Notes: a model not told the origin generated them from the letters alone. A stretch of DNA of 64,000 nucleotides from DASXKD01 sp963703605 (GCA_963703605.1 CAVPFC010000055.1:11018-75017); one strand, 5' to 3'; counted from the first letter of the stretch, positions 1-8,130 are shown. Translations and numbers: made by a program.

Positions 1-609
1 ACGGACGGTGACACCCTCGGCGGGGTGATCGAGGTGGTGGGTTACGGGCTGCCGCCCGGGCTCGGCAGCCACGTGCACTGGGACCGGCGGCTGGACGGCC
101 GGCTGGCCGCCGCGCTGATGAGCATCCACGCGATCAAGGGCGTCGAGGTCGGGGACGGGTTCGCGACCGCGCGCCGCCGTGGCTCGGCCGCGCACGACGA
201 GATCGAGGGCTCCGGCAACGGGGTCCGGCGGCGGACCAACCGGGCGGGCGGAATCGAGGGCGGGATGACCACGGGAGAACCGCTGCGGCTGCGGGCCGCG
301 ATGAAGCCGATCTCGACGGTGCCCCGCGCGCTGGACACGGTCGACGTGGCCACCGGCGAGCCGGCCAAGGCCATCAACCAGCGCAGCGACGTCACCGCGG
401 TGCCCGCCGCGGGCGTGGTCGCCGAGGCCATGACGGCGCTGGTGCTCGCGGACGCCGCCACGGAGAAGTTCGGCGGCGACTCGGTCGCCGAGGCCCGGCG
501 CAACCTGCGCGGCTACCTGGGCGCGCTGGTGGTCCCGCCCCCCGCGCCGCTATCCGGCGCGCCTCCGGCCCGGCCAGGCGCAGCGCCCGCGAGGGGGGCA
601 GACAGGTGA
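1..609 (+). CDS. aroC: Chorismate synthase, 3' part (5' end outside window)
   Basis: Open in frame 1 from the first base to the TGA at 607-609, giving the C-terminal ~202 residues. Chorismate synthase converts EPSP to chorismate with reduced FMN, the last shikimate step. Family motifs visible: GLGSHVHWDRRLD, GVEVGDGF, RTNRAGGIEGGMTTGE, the AMKPISTVPRAL stretch and KFGGDS near the end. The last ~20 residues (Pro/Ala/Gly-rich, SGAPPARPGAAPARGADR) go beyond the usual family end and are encoded by a family B repeat that also carries the aroK ribosome-binding site. The stop overlaps the aroK start (GTGA), so the two are translationally coupled. Identification is secure; only the N-terminus is missing. 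Confidence 0.97.
   Translation, partial: TDGDTLGGVIEVVGYGLPPGLGSHVHWDRRLDGRLAAALMSIHAIKGVEVGDGFATARRRGSAAHDEIEGSGNGVRRRTNRAGGIEGGMTTGEPLRLRAAMKPISTVPRALDTVDVATGEPAKAINQRSDVTAVPAAGVVAEAMTALVLADAATEKFGGDSVAEARRNLRGYLGALVVPPPAPLSGAPPARPGAAPARGADR
556..600 (+). repeat. Family B dispersed element upstream of aroK
   Basis: Contains GGCGCGCCTCCGG, then GCGCCCGCGAGGGGGGCA, ending 5 nt before the aroK GTG. Here it is read through as the C-terminal tail of aroC. GCCTCC can pair with the GGGGGC that precedes the start (one G-U pair). Other copies lie before nusB, hisA, ridA and hisI and inside an ABC permease gene. It is more diverged than the hisA and hisI copies. Confidence 0.65.
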
Positions 610-1217
610 GCACCAGGCCCGTGGCCGTGCTGATCGGCCCGCCGGGCGCCGGCAAGTCCACCGTGGGGCCGCTGCTCGCCGCGCTGCTCGGGGCGGAGTT
701 CACCGAGACCGACTCGCTGGTCGAGGCGGCGGCGGGCAAGCCGGTCAGCGACATCTTCGTCTCCGACGGGGAGCCGGTCTTCCGCGACATGGAACGCCGG
801 GCGGTCGCCCAGGCGCTGGCCGGCCGCCCGGGAATCGTCGCGCTCGGTGGCGGGGCGGTGATGGACCCGGGTACCCAGGAACTGCTGGCCGAACACCGCG
901 TGGTGTACCTGCAGACCGCGTTCACCTCGGCCGTGCGGCGGGTCGGCCTGGACACGCCGCGCCCGCTGCTGCTGCAAAACCCACGGGCGCGGATGCGGGA
1001 GCTGCTCGACGAGCGGCTGCCGGTCTACGAGGCACTGGCCCGGATCACGGTGACCACCGACGACCGGGATCCGCAGGAGATCGCGGACGAGATCGCGGCC
1101 ACGGTGACGGCGCGCATCGCCGCCGCGGCTGGCGAGGGCGCCGGGACCGGTGCCGGGGGAGACGCGGACCCCGAGCCCGTCTGGGCGAACGGGGACGAGG
1201 CGGACGCGGGTGCCTGA
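606..1217 (+). CDS. aroK: Shikimate kinase
   Basis: Phosphorylates shikimate at the 3-hydroxyl using ATP. The 203-residue product has the Walker A motif GPPGAGKST at residues 11-19, the Asp/Arg shikimate-binding region (ETDSLVEAAAGKPV, FRDMERRAV), the GGGAV loop near residue 80 and the lid region RPLLL. The GTG start at 606 overlaps the aroC stop and has GAGGGGGG 6-8 nt upstream, supplied by the family B repeat. The C-terminal ~35 residues (Gly/Ala/Asp-rich) extend beyond the usual ~170-residue family length and look disordered. It is followed by aroB 27 nt downstream in the aroC-aroK-aroB-aroQ operon. Confidence 0.96.
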   Translation: MSTRPVAVLIGPPGAGKSTVGPLLAALLGAEFTETDSLVEAAAGKPVSDIFVSDGEPVFRDMERRAVAQALAGRPGIVALGGGAVMDPGTQELLAEHRVVYLQTAFTSAVRRVGLDTPRPLLLQNPRARMRELLDERLPVYEALARITVTTDDRDPQEIADEIAATVTARIAAAAGEGAGTGAGGDADPEPVWANGDEADAGA

Positions 1218-1244
1218 CCGCCCGCACCGCGCCGCGGGGGAGCG

Positions 1245-2321
1245 GTGACCGCGACCAGGATCACGGTCGGGGGGAAGCACCCGTATCAGGTCGTCATCGG
1301 CACCGGGGTGCTCGGCGAGCTGTCGTTGCTGGTCGGGGCCGTGCGCACGGTCGTCGTCATTCACCCCGAGGGCCTGGAGGAGATCGCCCGCCCGGTGTGC
1401 GGCGCGCTTACCGGGGCCGGTTACCTGGTGCACGCCGAGCCGGTCCCGCCGGGGGAGGCCGCCAAGCAGATCGCGGTGGCCACGCGGCTCTGGTCGCGGC
1501 TGGCCGCGCACGGGGTCACCCGCAGCGACGCCATCGTCGGGGTCGGCGGCGGTGCCACCACGGACCTGGCCGGCTTCGTGGCCGCCACCTGGCTGCGCGG
1601 CGTCCGGGTGATCCTGGTGCCGACGACGCTGCTGGCGGTCAGCGACGCGGCCATCGGCGGCAAGACCGCGGTCAACACGCCCGAGGGCAAGAACCTGGTG
1701 GGCGTGTTCCACCAGCCGGCCGGGGTGCTGGCCGACCTGGCCACGCTGGAGTCGCTGCCCACCGCGGACTACGTCAGCGGCCTGGCCGAGGTGATCAAGG
1801 CCGGGTTCATCGCCGATCCGGTCATCCTTGACCTGATCGAGGCCGACCCCGGCGGCGCCGTGGTGCCGCACGGCACGCACGCCAGGGAACTGGTGGAGCG
1901 GGCGGTCCGGATGAAGGCCGAGGTGGTCACCAAGGATCTGCGGGAGGCCGGGCGCCGGGAGATCCTCAACTACGGCCACACGCTCGGGCACGCCATCGAA
2001 CGGGTGGAGGACTACCGGATCCGGCACGGGGAAGCGGTCTCGATCGGCATGGTCTACGCCGCCGAGCTGGCCCGGCTCGCGGGCCGGCTGGACGAGGGCA
2101 CCGTGCGCCGGCACCGCGGCGTGCTGGCGAGCGTGGGGCTGCCGACCAGCTACCTGGCCGGCGCCTGGCCCGCGCTGCGGGAGGCGATGGCGGTGGACAA
2201 GAAGTCGCGCGGCGCGGCGCTGCGGTTCGTGGTGCTGGACGGCCTCGGGCAGCCCGCGATCCTGGCCAGCCCGCCGGAGGAGATGCTCGCGCGGGCGTAC
2301 GCGGAGGTGACGACCCGGTGA
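1245..2321 (+). CDS. aroB: 3-dehydroquinate synthase
   Basis: Cyclises DAHP to 3-dehydroquinate, the second shikimate step, using NAD and a divalent metal. The 358-residue length is typical. Visible motifs are the NAD-binding GVGGGATTDLAGFVA, the substrate-binding IGGKTAVNTPEGKN, and metal ligands in GLAEVIKAG, NYGHTLGHAIE and RHGEAVSIGM. GTG at 1245 has GGGGGAG 5-6 nt upstream. The stop overlaps the aroQ GTG by 4 bp, indicating translational coupling within the shikimate operon. Confidence 0.97.
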   Translation: MTATRITVGGKHPYQVVIGTGVLGELSLLVGAVRTVVVIHPEGLEEIARPVCGALTGAGYLVHAEPVPPGEAAKQIAVATRLWSRLAAHGVTRSDAIVGVGGGATTDLAGFVAATWLRGVRVILVPTTLLAVSDAAIGGKTAVNTPEGKNLVGVFHQPAGVLADLATLESLPTADYVSGLAEVIKAGFIADPVILDLIEADPGGAVVPHGTHARELVERAVRMKAEVVTKDLREAGRREILNYGHTLGHAIERVEDYRIRHGEAVSIGMVYAAELARLAGRLDEGTVRRHRGVLASVGLPTSYLAGAWPALREAMAVDKKSRGAALRFVVLDGLGQPAILASPPEEMLARAYAEVTTR

Positions 2322-2758
2322 CGCAGGTGCTCGTGCTCAACGGCCCGAACCTGGGCCGCCTCGGCTCCCGTGAGCCCGACGTGTACGGCACGGTGGACTT
2401 CGAGGGTCTCGCCGAGGCCTGCCGCGCGGCGGGCCGCGACCTCGGGCTTGGCGTGGACGTCCGGCAGACCGACGACGAGGCCGAGCTCATCGGCTGGGTC
2501 CACGAAGCGGCCGACCTGAAGCTGCCGGTGGTGCTGAACCCGGCCGCGTTCACGCACTACTCCTACGCCCTGCGCGACGCGCTCGCGATGCGCACCGCGC
2601 CGCTGGTCGAGGTGCACATCAGCAACCCGGCGGCCCGCGAGCGATTCCGGCACACCTCGGTGGTGGCCGCGGTAGCGGACGGGACCATCGCCGGGTTCGG
2701 GCTGCTGTCCTATCAGCTCGCGCTGCGGGCCATCGCGGCGCTTGTTACTTCGAAGTAG
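2318..2758 (+). CDS. aroQ: 3-dehydroquinate dehydratase, type II
   Basis: Dehydrates 3-dehydroquinate to 3-dehydroshikimate. The 146-residue length fits the small dodecameric type II enzymes. Motifs: LNGPNLGRLGSREPDVYG with the catalytic Tyr, NPAAFTHYSYALRDAL, and EVHISNP followed by ERFRHTSV. The GTG start overlaps the aroB stop. The stop codon lies in a perfect 12-bp palindrome TACTTCGAAGTA (2746-2757), whose significance is unknown. No obvious terminator follows, but 103 nt separate it from the next gene. Confidence 0.97.
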   Translation: MTQVLVLNGPNLGRLGSREPDVYGTVDFEGLAEACRAAGRDLGLGVDVRQTDDEAELIGWVHEAADLKLPVVLNPAAFTHYSYALRDALAMRTAPLVEVHISNPAARERFRHTSVVAAVADGTIAGFGLLSYQLALRAIAALVTSK

Positions 2759-2861
2759 CCTCGTTGCTGACGCCCCGCGTGGGCGGCGGTTACCCTCGAC
2801 GCACGAATTGCATGCATTACGCCAGGCGGCGGCGAGCCGTCACTGCGAAAGGCCGGTCACC

Positions 2862-3911
2862 ATGCGCATTGGGATGTCGCTGAACTACGCGGGCGGGTTC
2901 GCGGAGACGGTGGAGGAGCTCGCCGACTACGAGAAGGCGGGGCTGGATATCGTCTTCGTGCCCGAGGCGTACAGCTTCGACGCGGTCAGCCAGCTTGGCT
3001 TCATCGCCGCTAAGACCGAGCGGCTGGAGATCGCCTCGGGGATCTTCCAGCTCTACTCGCGCACCCCGGCGCTGACCGCGATGACCGCGGCCGGGCTCGA
3101 CTACGTGTCCAACGGCCGGTTCACGCTCGGCATCGGCGCGTCCGGGCCGCAGGTGATCGAAGGCTGGCACGGCGTGCCCTACGACGCGCCGCTTGGCCGG
3201 ACCAGGGAGATCATCGAGATCTGCCGGATGGTGTGGCGCCGCGAGCGGCTCGTCTATGACGGCAGGTACTACAAGCTGCCGCTGCCGCCCGGGCAGGGGA
3301 CCGGGCTCGGCAAGCCGCTGAAGCTGATCAACCACCCGGTCCGGGAACGGATCCCGATCTTCGTGGCCGGGATGGGGCCGAAGAACGTGGAGATGATCGC
3401 CGAGCTGGCCGAGGGCTGGGAACCGATCTTCTACTTCCCCGAGCGGGCCGCCTCGGTGTGGGCCGCGCCGCTGGCGGCCGGGCGGGCCCGCCGGGATCCG
3501 TCGCTGCCGCCGCTCGACGTGGTGGCGCAGGCGGGCCTGGCGATCGGCGACGACGTGGGCGCCTACCTCGAGCTTGGCCGGCCCTTGCTGGCCCTGTACA
3601 TCGGCGGCATGGGCCCGCACCGGGACAAGGGCAGCAACTTCTACTACGAGCTCGCGGTGCGGTACGGCTTCGAGCAGCAGGCGCAGCGGATCCAGGACGC
3701 CTACACCGGCGGCCGCAAGGACGAGGCGGCCGCGCTGGTCCCGGCCGAGCTGCTGGCGGGGATCTCGCTGATCGGCCCGGAGGGGCATGTCGCCGGGCGC
3801 CTGGCCGCGCTGAAGGAGTCCGGCGTCACCACGCTCAACGTGACCCCGCTCGCCGAAACCCACGCCGACCGGGTGCACCTGATCGAACGCGTCCGCGACC
3901 TGGCCGGCTGA
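2862..3911 (+). CDS. LLM-class (luciferase-like) oxidoreductase, probably F420-dependent
   Basis: 349 residues from ATG 2862, chosen because MRIGMSLNYAGGF matches the beta-1 start of the luciferase-like TIM barrel; the open frame extends upstream but without family similarity. Further features are the non-prolyl cis region near SGIFQLYSRTP, LGIGASGPQVIEGWHG and IPIFVAGMGPKNVEM, as in actinobacterial F420-dependent LLM enzymes (TIGR03559/03564-like). The substrate cannot be deduced. Upstream, 2759-2861 holds a possible -10 TACCCT (2791-2796). The gene stands alone, convergent with the ABC permease, and ends right at a strong hairpin. Confidence 0.85.
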   Translation: MRIGMSLNYAGGFAETVEELADYEKAGLDIVFVPEAYSFDAVSQLGFIAAKTERLEIASGIFQLYSRTPALTAMTAAGLDYVSNGRFTLGIGASGPQVIEGWHGVPYDAPLGRTREIIEICRMVWRRERLVYDGRYYKLPLPPGQGTGLGKPLKLINHPVRERIPIFVAGMGPKNVEMIAELAEGWEPIFYFPERAASVWAAPLAAGRARRDPSLPPLDVVAQAGLAIGDDVGAYLELGRPLLALYIGGMGPHRDKGSNFYYELAVRYGFEQQAQRIQDAYTGGRKDEAAALVPAELLAGISLIGPEGHVAGRLAALKESGVTTLNVTPLAETHADRVHLIERVRDLAG

Positions 3912-3949
3912 CGCCAAGGTCCCGTGCCCGAGGGCACGGGACCTTGGCG
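3912..3949. terminator. Perfect 18-bp stem-loop between convergent genes
   Basis: Arms 3912-3929 and 3932-3949 are exact reverse complements around a 2-nt spacer. It starts one base after the LLM stop and lies 9 nt from the end of the leftward permease gene. There is no U-tract on either side, which is common for actinobacterial terminators. Its symmetry fits bidirectional termination. Confidence 0.8.
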
Positions 3950-3957
3950 CCAGCGGA

Positions 3958-4923
3958 TTACACCGACTTCTGGTAAGCGCGGAACATCAGTATCGACAGG
4001 GCCGTGACCGCGATGGCGAGCGCGGCCAGGCCGCCGCCCTGGAGCGCCACGCGGGACCAGTCGGGGTTCGCGCTCATCGCGGAGCGGCCCGCCTCCAGCG
4101 CCCAGTTGACCGGGTTGCAGTTCGCCACGACCCGCATCCAGTGCGGCATCAGCGACTCGGCCATGAACGCGGTGGACAGGAACGTGAGCGGGAGCAGCAG
4201 GAACGAGTTGATCCCGATGATCGTCTCCCGCTGCCTGGCCAGCATGCCCACCGTGTTCGAGAAGGCGCTGAACACGATCGCGACCAGCACCGAGGCGGCG
4301 ATCAGGACCAGCAGGCCGGTGACGCCACCGGCGTAGTGGGCGCCGCCCGCCAGGCCGAGCAGCACGATGATGATCGACTGGAGCGCGGTGATCATGGCCT
4401 GGAGCACGGCCGAGGCGTTGATGATCGCCGAGCGGTGCAGCGGCAGCACCAGGAACCGGTCCATGATGCCCCGGTCGATCTCCTCGAGCACGGTCATGCC
4501 GCTCCACATGCTGGCCGACAGCGCGCTCATGATCACGACGCCGGGCACCAGGTAGTCCAGGTAGGACGGGGCTCCGAAACCGGGCAGCTCGACCACCTTG
4601 CGGAACAGCGAGCCGAACAGGAACAGCCAGATCACCGGCTGGATCAGCATGATGGCCACGTAGGCGGGCTGGCGGGTTATCGCCTTGAGCTGGCGCCCGG
4701 TCATCCAGGCGGTGTGCGCGGCGACGCTCAGCACGTTGCCTCCCTCGCGGGACGTCGTGCCGGAGGCGCGCCAGAAAGCGGGGCGCTGGCTTCGGGAGGC
4801 AGCGGGGCCCGTGGGGCGTCCCCGCGGGGCGGCAGAGTCTCGGCGCCAGGACGCCGCCGGCCCTGCGGCGTTCGGGTCGGCACCTGCGGCGTTCTCCTGC
4901 GGGTCGGTTGTCAGCTGGCTCAT
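3958..4923 (-). CDS. ABC-2 type transporter permease (DrrB-like)
   Basis: Membrane subunit of an ABC exporter, with about six hydrophobic segments from ~residue 95 and the ABC-2 pattern around LDYLVPGVVIMSALSASMWS. ATG at 4923 overlaps the ATPase stop (ATGA) and has CCGGAGG 6-7 nt upstream, so 321 residues is the preferred call. However, residues ~48-62 (PAFWRASGTTSREGG) are encoded by a family B element, directly followed by GTG at 4734 with its own GGGAGG. That start would give 258 residues, nearer the family norm. Either the element inserted in frame, or it created a second translation start. The substrate is unknown; DrrAB homologues export drugs or lipids. Confidence 0.88.
   Translation of the reverse strand: MSQLTTDPQENAAGADPNAAGPAASWRRDSAAPRGRPTGPAASRSQRPAFWRASGTTSREGGNVLSVAAHTAWMTGRQLKAITRQPAYVAIMLIQPVIWLFLFGSLFRKVVELPGFGAPSYLDYLVPGVVIMSALSASMWSGMTVLEEIDRGIMDRFLVLPLHRSAIINASAVLQAMITALQSIIIVLLGLAGGAHYAGGVTGLLVLIAASVLVAIVFSAFSNTVGMLARQRETIIGINSFLLLPLTFLSTAFMAESLMPHWMRVVANCNPVNWALEAGRSAMSANPDWSRVALQGGGLAALAIAVTALSILMFRAYQKSV
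4737..4800 (-). repeat. Family B element inside the ABC permease N-terminal region
   Basis: On the minus strand it reads CCTCCCGAAGCCAGCG, then CTTTCTGGCGCGCCTCCGG, then GACGTCCCGCGAGGGAGGC, ending 2 nt before an in-frame GTG at 4734-4732. It shares the CCTCCCGAAGCCAGCG module with the hisI copy and the CTTTCTGGCGCGCCTCCGG module with the hisA copy. GCCTCC and GGAGGC are exact complements. Confidence 0.75.
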
Positions 4924-5960
4924 CGGGATCCTCCGGAAAGTGCCGGGGCGGCATGGGACTGGTCGGCTTCGGCGAAGCGGCGGCCCGCGTAGCGCAGGTA
5001 CACGTCGTCGAGCGAGGGGCGGGCAACCGTGGCGGCCCGGACCGGGATGCCGGCGACCTCCAGCGCGGCGAGCACGCTGGGGACGGCGGTCGCGCCCTCA
5101 TCGGCGCGGGCGTCCACGTTGTTTCCGTCCACCCGGATCTCGCGGACGCCGGCCACCGGGGCCAGCGCGGCGAGCACGTGCTCGCGCGCGGTGTGGCCGG
5201 CCAGTTCGAGGTGCACCGCGTCGCCGTGCAGCTCGCCCTTGAGCTCGTCGGGCGTGCCCGCGGCGACGATCCGGCCCTTGTCGACGATGGCCAGCTGGCT
5301 GGCCAGCCGGTCAGCTTCCTCCAGGTAGTGCGTGGTGAGCAGGATCGTCAGCCCTTCGGCCGCGGACAGCCGGGCGATCTCCTCCCACATGGCCGAGCGG
5401 GACTCCGGGTCGAGCCCGGCGGTGGGCTCGTCCAGGAAGAGGACCGTCGGCTGGTGAATCAGGCCCATCACCACGTCGAGCCGGCGCTGCATGCCGCCGG
5501 AGTAGGTGCGCAGGCGCCGGCCAGCGGCGTCCGCCAGGCCGAACCGGCCGAGCAGCTCGTCGGCGCAGCGGGCCAGCTCGCGGCCGCGCAGGCCCTGGAT
5601 CCGGCCGGAGAGCAGGACGTTCTCCCGCCCGGTGGCCACCGGATCGGCGCCGCTGCGCTGGGCGACGACCCCGATCCTGTGCCGCACCTGGGCGGCCCGG
5701 GCGCGGACGTCGAGGCCGGCCACGGTAGCGGTGCCCGAGTCGGCCTGGGCGAGGGTGGTGAGGATCTTGACGGTGGTGGACTTGCCGGCGCCGTTCGGGC
5801 CGAGCAGCCCGAACACCGTCCCGGCCGGGACAACGAAGCTGATCCCGTCGAGGGCGCGGACGCCCTTGGGGTAGGTCTTGACGAGGTCGTGCACCTCGAT
5901 CGCCGGCGCCGTGGCCGCGCCGGAGCGACCGGGTGCCGACATGGTGGCATCCATGGTCAT
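4920..5960 (-). CDS. ABC transporter ATP-binding protein (DrrA-like)
   Basis: 346 residues. Walker A GPNGAGKST, C-loop YSGGMQRRL, Walker B VLFLDEPTAGLD and the switch His in LLTTHYLEEAD are intact. The C-terminal ~90 residues match the DrrA-type extension of daunorubicin-resistance ATPases. ATG 5960 is chosen for AGGGAG 9 nt upstream; an in-frame start at 6035 adds 25 residues unlike the family. It energises the permease encoded directly downstream (4-bp overlap). The PadR gene upstream on the same strand probably controls the pair, a common arrangement. Confidence 0.92.
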   Translation of the reverse strand: MTMDATMSAPGRSGAATAPAIEVHDLVKTYPKGVRALDGISFVVPAGTVFGLLGPNGAGKSTTVKILTTLAQADSGTATVAGLDVRARAAQVRHRIGVVAQRSGADPVATGRENVLLSGRIQGLRGRELARCADELLGRFGLADAAGRRLRTYSGGMQRRLDVVMGLIHQPTVLFLDEPTAGLDPESRSAMWEEIARLSAAEGLTILLTTHYLEEADRLASQLAIVDKGRIVAAGTPDELKGELHGDAVHLELAGHTAREHVLAALAPVAGVREIRVDGNNVDARADEGATAVPSVLAALEVAGIPVRAATVARPSLDDVYLRYAGRRFAEADQSHAAPALSGGSR

Positions 5961-6075
5961 GATGGCTTTCTCCCTGATGGTCGGCTGTGTGCACCGGTCC
6001 GCGAGGGAGCAGCCAAGTACTCTTGGAGTGCTCACTCGATCTGGTCTTGCTCCTACGGGACCGGTTCGGGGGATT

Positions 6076-6116
6076 CGGCCCCCGGCCCAGGTGTTGGCGC
6101 ACCGTGCCGGGGGCCG
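6076..6116. terminator. Inverted repeat between padR and the ABC ATPase gene
   Basis: Exact 11-bp arms CGGCCCCCGGC (6076-6086) and GCCGGGGGCCG (6106-6116) with a 19-nt loop, 14 nt after the padR stop. No T-run follows, so termination is an inference. It may only weaken readthrough into the ABC genes. Confidence 0.5.
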
Positions 6117-6129
6117 GCTTTCGTCATGA

Positions 6130-6807
6130 TCAGCCGGGCTTGCCGCCTCCCTTCAGTTCCTCCTTGAGCGCCTCCAGGGCGGCGGTGTCCACCACCCAGT
6201 CGGGTATCTCACCGGTCTCGAGGACCTGCCGCCACGCGTCCTGGCCCTCCAGCGTCCCCGCCTCCAGCTCGTCGGCCAGGTCGCGCACCCAGGCCAGCTC
6301 GGCATCCCGCATGGCGAGGCTGTACTCGCTCTCGATCAGCAGCAGCCGGGGCAGGCCTGCCCGCTTCGCCGCCTCGAGCATGACGCGCTCTTCGGCGATC
6401 TGTCTCTCCACGGCGCGGGTCCGCAGCCGGAGCAGGTCAAGGACCGTGTCGGGATGGAGCACCGGCAGCAGCGACAGCGCCGCCTCGAACTGCGGGTACT
6501 CCTTGACCGGCGTGGACAGCAGCTCGGACATCCAGGCGTCGAGCTTGACCCGGCCGGTGTCGGTCAGCTGGTACACGGTGCGCTCGGGCCGGCGGCCTTC
6601 GCGGCGCGCCTCCATGGCCTCGATGAGCCCGTGCTTGGCGAGGTTGTCCACGACCGTGTACAGCGAGCCGTAGTTCAGCTTGATGCTGTGCTCCTTGCCG
6701 CGCTCGCGCATGGTCGAGGCCATCTCGTAGGGATGCATCGGCCGTTCGTGCAGGCACGCGAGCACGGCGAGTGCCAGCGGGTTCGACGTCGCCCGTCCTG
6801 TCGGCAT
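6130..6807 (-). CDS. PadR-family transcriptional regulator
   Basis: 225 residues from ATG 6807, which has AGAGGAG 7 nt upstream. The N-terminal winged helix is typical: LAVLACLHERPMHPYEM, the YGSLYTVVDNLAKHGLIE recognition region and the RTVYQLTDTG wing. A C-terminal helical (Vir_act_alpha_C-like) dimerisation domain covers residues ~100-185. It lies upstream of, and on the same strand as, a DrrAB-type ABC exporter; such PadR proteins repress their own promoter and the exporter until a ligand binds. The ligand is unknown. A promoter with an overlapping palindrome lies just upstream. Confidence 0.92.
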   Translation of the reverse strand: MPTGRATSNPLALAVLACLHERPMHPYEMASTMRERGKEHSIKLNYGSLYTVVDNLAKHGLIEAMEARREGRRPERTVYQLTDTGRVKLDAWMSELLSTPVKEYPQFEAALSLLPVLHPDTVLDLLRLRTRAVERQIAEERVMLEAAKRAGLPRLLLIESEYSLAMRDAELAWVRDLADELEAGTLEGQDAWRQVLETGEIPDWVVDTAALEALKEELKGGGKPG

Positions 6808-6844
6808 CGCGTGCTCCTCTCGCCTCGTATTCAGTACCCGTTGT

Positions 6845-6889
6845 CGTATATCCGGTGACGAGTATACGGACACGGCTATCCGGCCGCAA
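6845..6889 (-). promoter_or_regulatory. padR promoter with overlapping palindromic operator
   Basis: Reading leftward: -35 TTGCGG (6889-6884), 17-nt spacer, -10 TATACT (6866-6861). The inverted repeat CGTATA-N12-TATACG (6845-6868) covers the -10 and the expected start of transcription. That is the expected position for autorepression by PadR. This is inferred from sequence only. Confidence 0.65.
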
Positions 6890-6984
6890 GTATCTTTTGG
6901 CGCGGGGCGGCGGGCCGAGGCAGACATGGGGCGGGGTGGCGGAGCCGAGGCAAGCACCGCGTTTCTAGCCCCGCCGCAGCGGCA

Positions 6985-6996
6985 TAGGGTCGGGGG
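6985..6996 (+). promoter_or_regulatory. -10 element for a leaderless peptidase mRNA
   Basis: TAGGGT (6985-6990) is followed by exactly 6 nt and the ATG at 6997. The same TANNNT-N6-start spacing is seen at murE, hisDC, arsR and the TIGR03085 gene. It places the transcription start on or next to the A of ATG. The GGGGG run before ATG offers no proper Shine-Dalgarno sequence. Confidence 0.55.
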
Positions 6997-8109
6997 ATGC
7001 CCGAGATTCATGCGCAGCGCCGCGAGCGGCTGCGAGCGGCGGTAGCCGCCGGCGACGCGGACGCCGCGCTCATCACCACGCTCGTCAACGTGCGCTACCT
7101 CACCGGCCTGGCCAGCTCCAACGCGGCCCTGCTCGTTCCCGCCGAGGGAGCACCGGTGCTCGCCACCGATTCCAGGTACGCCCTCGCGGCCGAGCGCGAC
7201 TGTCCCGACGTCGAGTTGCTCACCATCCGCGCCGTCGAGGGAGCCCTCGCTGAGTTCGCCGTCAGCCGGGGGATGAGCCGGCTGGCGTTCGAGGCGCAGG
7301 AGGTGACCGTCGAGCGCCACACGGCACTCGCCGCCACCGACGGCCTGGCCCTGCTCGTGCCGTTCGGCCACCGCGTGGAAGAGCTTCGCGTGGTCAAGGA
7401 CGACGGCGAGCTGGCCCTGCTCGCCCGCGCCTGCGAGATCACCGGCTGGGCATTCGATCAGGCGGTACCGCGCATCCGGGCCGGGATGACCGAGCGCGAG
7501 CTGGCGGTGCTCATCGAGCGCGCCATGGTCGACGCCGGGGCCGAGAGCCCGGCCTTCGACACCATCGTGGCCAGCGGCCCGAACGGGGCGATCCCGCACC
7601 ACGCCCCGGGGGAGCGCCGCTTCGAGCCCGGCGACATGATCACCGTCGACTGCGGGGCCCGCTACGGTGGCTACCACGCCGACATGACCCGGACGGTCGC
7701 GCTCGGCGAGCCTGCCGCCTGGCAGCTGGAGATCTACGGGCTGGTCGCCGCGGCCCAGCGGGCCGGGATCGACGCGGCCACCGACGGCGCGGCCGCGGCG
7801 GACGTGGACGCGGCGGCGCGGGACCTCATCGCCGAGGCGGGTTACGGGGAGCAGTTCGGCCACGGCCTCGGGCACGGCGTGGGGCTGGAGATCCATGAGG
7901 CACCGCTAGTGGGGCAGGCGAAGCCGGGTAGACTCGGGGACCGGGTTCCCATCACCGTCGAACCGGGCATCTACCTGCCCGGCAAGGGCGGAGTAAGGAT
8001 TGAGGACACCCTGGTGGTTCGTTCCGGGGCCGGGTCCGCGGCCGCCCGTGACCTGCTCACCACGACCGAGACCGTTACCCCAGGGGAGCTGCTCGTCCTC
8101 GGGCCCTGA
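6997..8109 (+). CDS. M24B Xaa-Pro peptidase (aminopeptidase P / prolidase family)
   Basis: 370 residues, usual for the family. The N-terminal creatinase-like domain (residues ~1-130) precedes the pita-bread metallopeptidase domain. Metal ligands are visible: Asp in VDCGARYGGYHADMTRT (two), His in FGHGLGHGVGLEIHE, Glu in TVEPGIYL and Glu in VRIEDTL. It should hydrolyse X-Pro bonds in cytosolic peptides. It lies upstream of efp, as in most actinobacteria and firmicutes. Confidence 0.94.
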   Translation: MPEIHAQRRERLRAAVAAGDADAALITTLVNVRYLTGLASSNAALLVPAEGAPVLATDSRYALAAERDCPDVELLTIRAVEGALAEFAVSRGMSRLAFEAQEVTVERHTALAATDGLALLVPFGHRVEELRVVKDDGELALLARACEITGWAFDQAVPRIRAGMTERELAVLIERAMVDAGAESPAFDTIVASGPNGAIPHHAPGERRFEPGDMITVDCGARYGGYHADMTRTVALGEPAAWQLEIYGLVAAAQRAGIDAATDGAAAADVDAAARDLIAEAGYGEQFGHGLGHGVGLEIHEAPLVGQAKPGRLGDRVPITVEPGIYLPGKGGVRIEDTLVVRSGAGSAAARDLLTTTETVTPGELLVLGP

Positions 8110-8130
8110 GCTGAGCGTGCCGTACTTCCG

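Noticed and set aside
513..2114. 533-residue minus-strand frame opposite aroK-aroB
   Set aside because: High-GC shadow frame; its composition is low-complexity and both plus-strand genes are unmistakable.
2746..2757. 12-bp palindrome TACTTCGAAGTA at the aroQ stop as an operator
   Set aside because: No nearby regulator or promoter alignment supports it; 12-bp palindromes can arise by chance in 64 kb.
6808..7896. 588-residue minus-strand protein including PadR
   Set aside because: The extra part is antisense to the peptidase gene and contains no domain; ATG 6807 has a Shine-Dalgarno sequence and a promoter just upstream.
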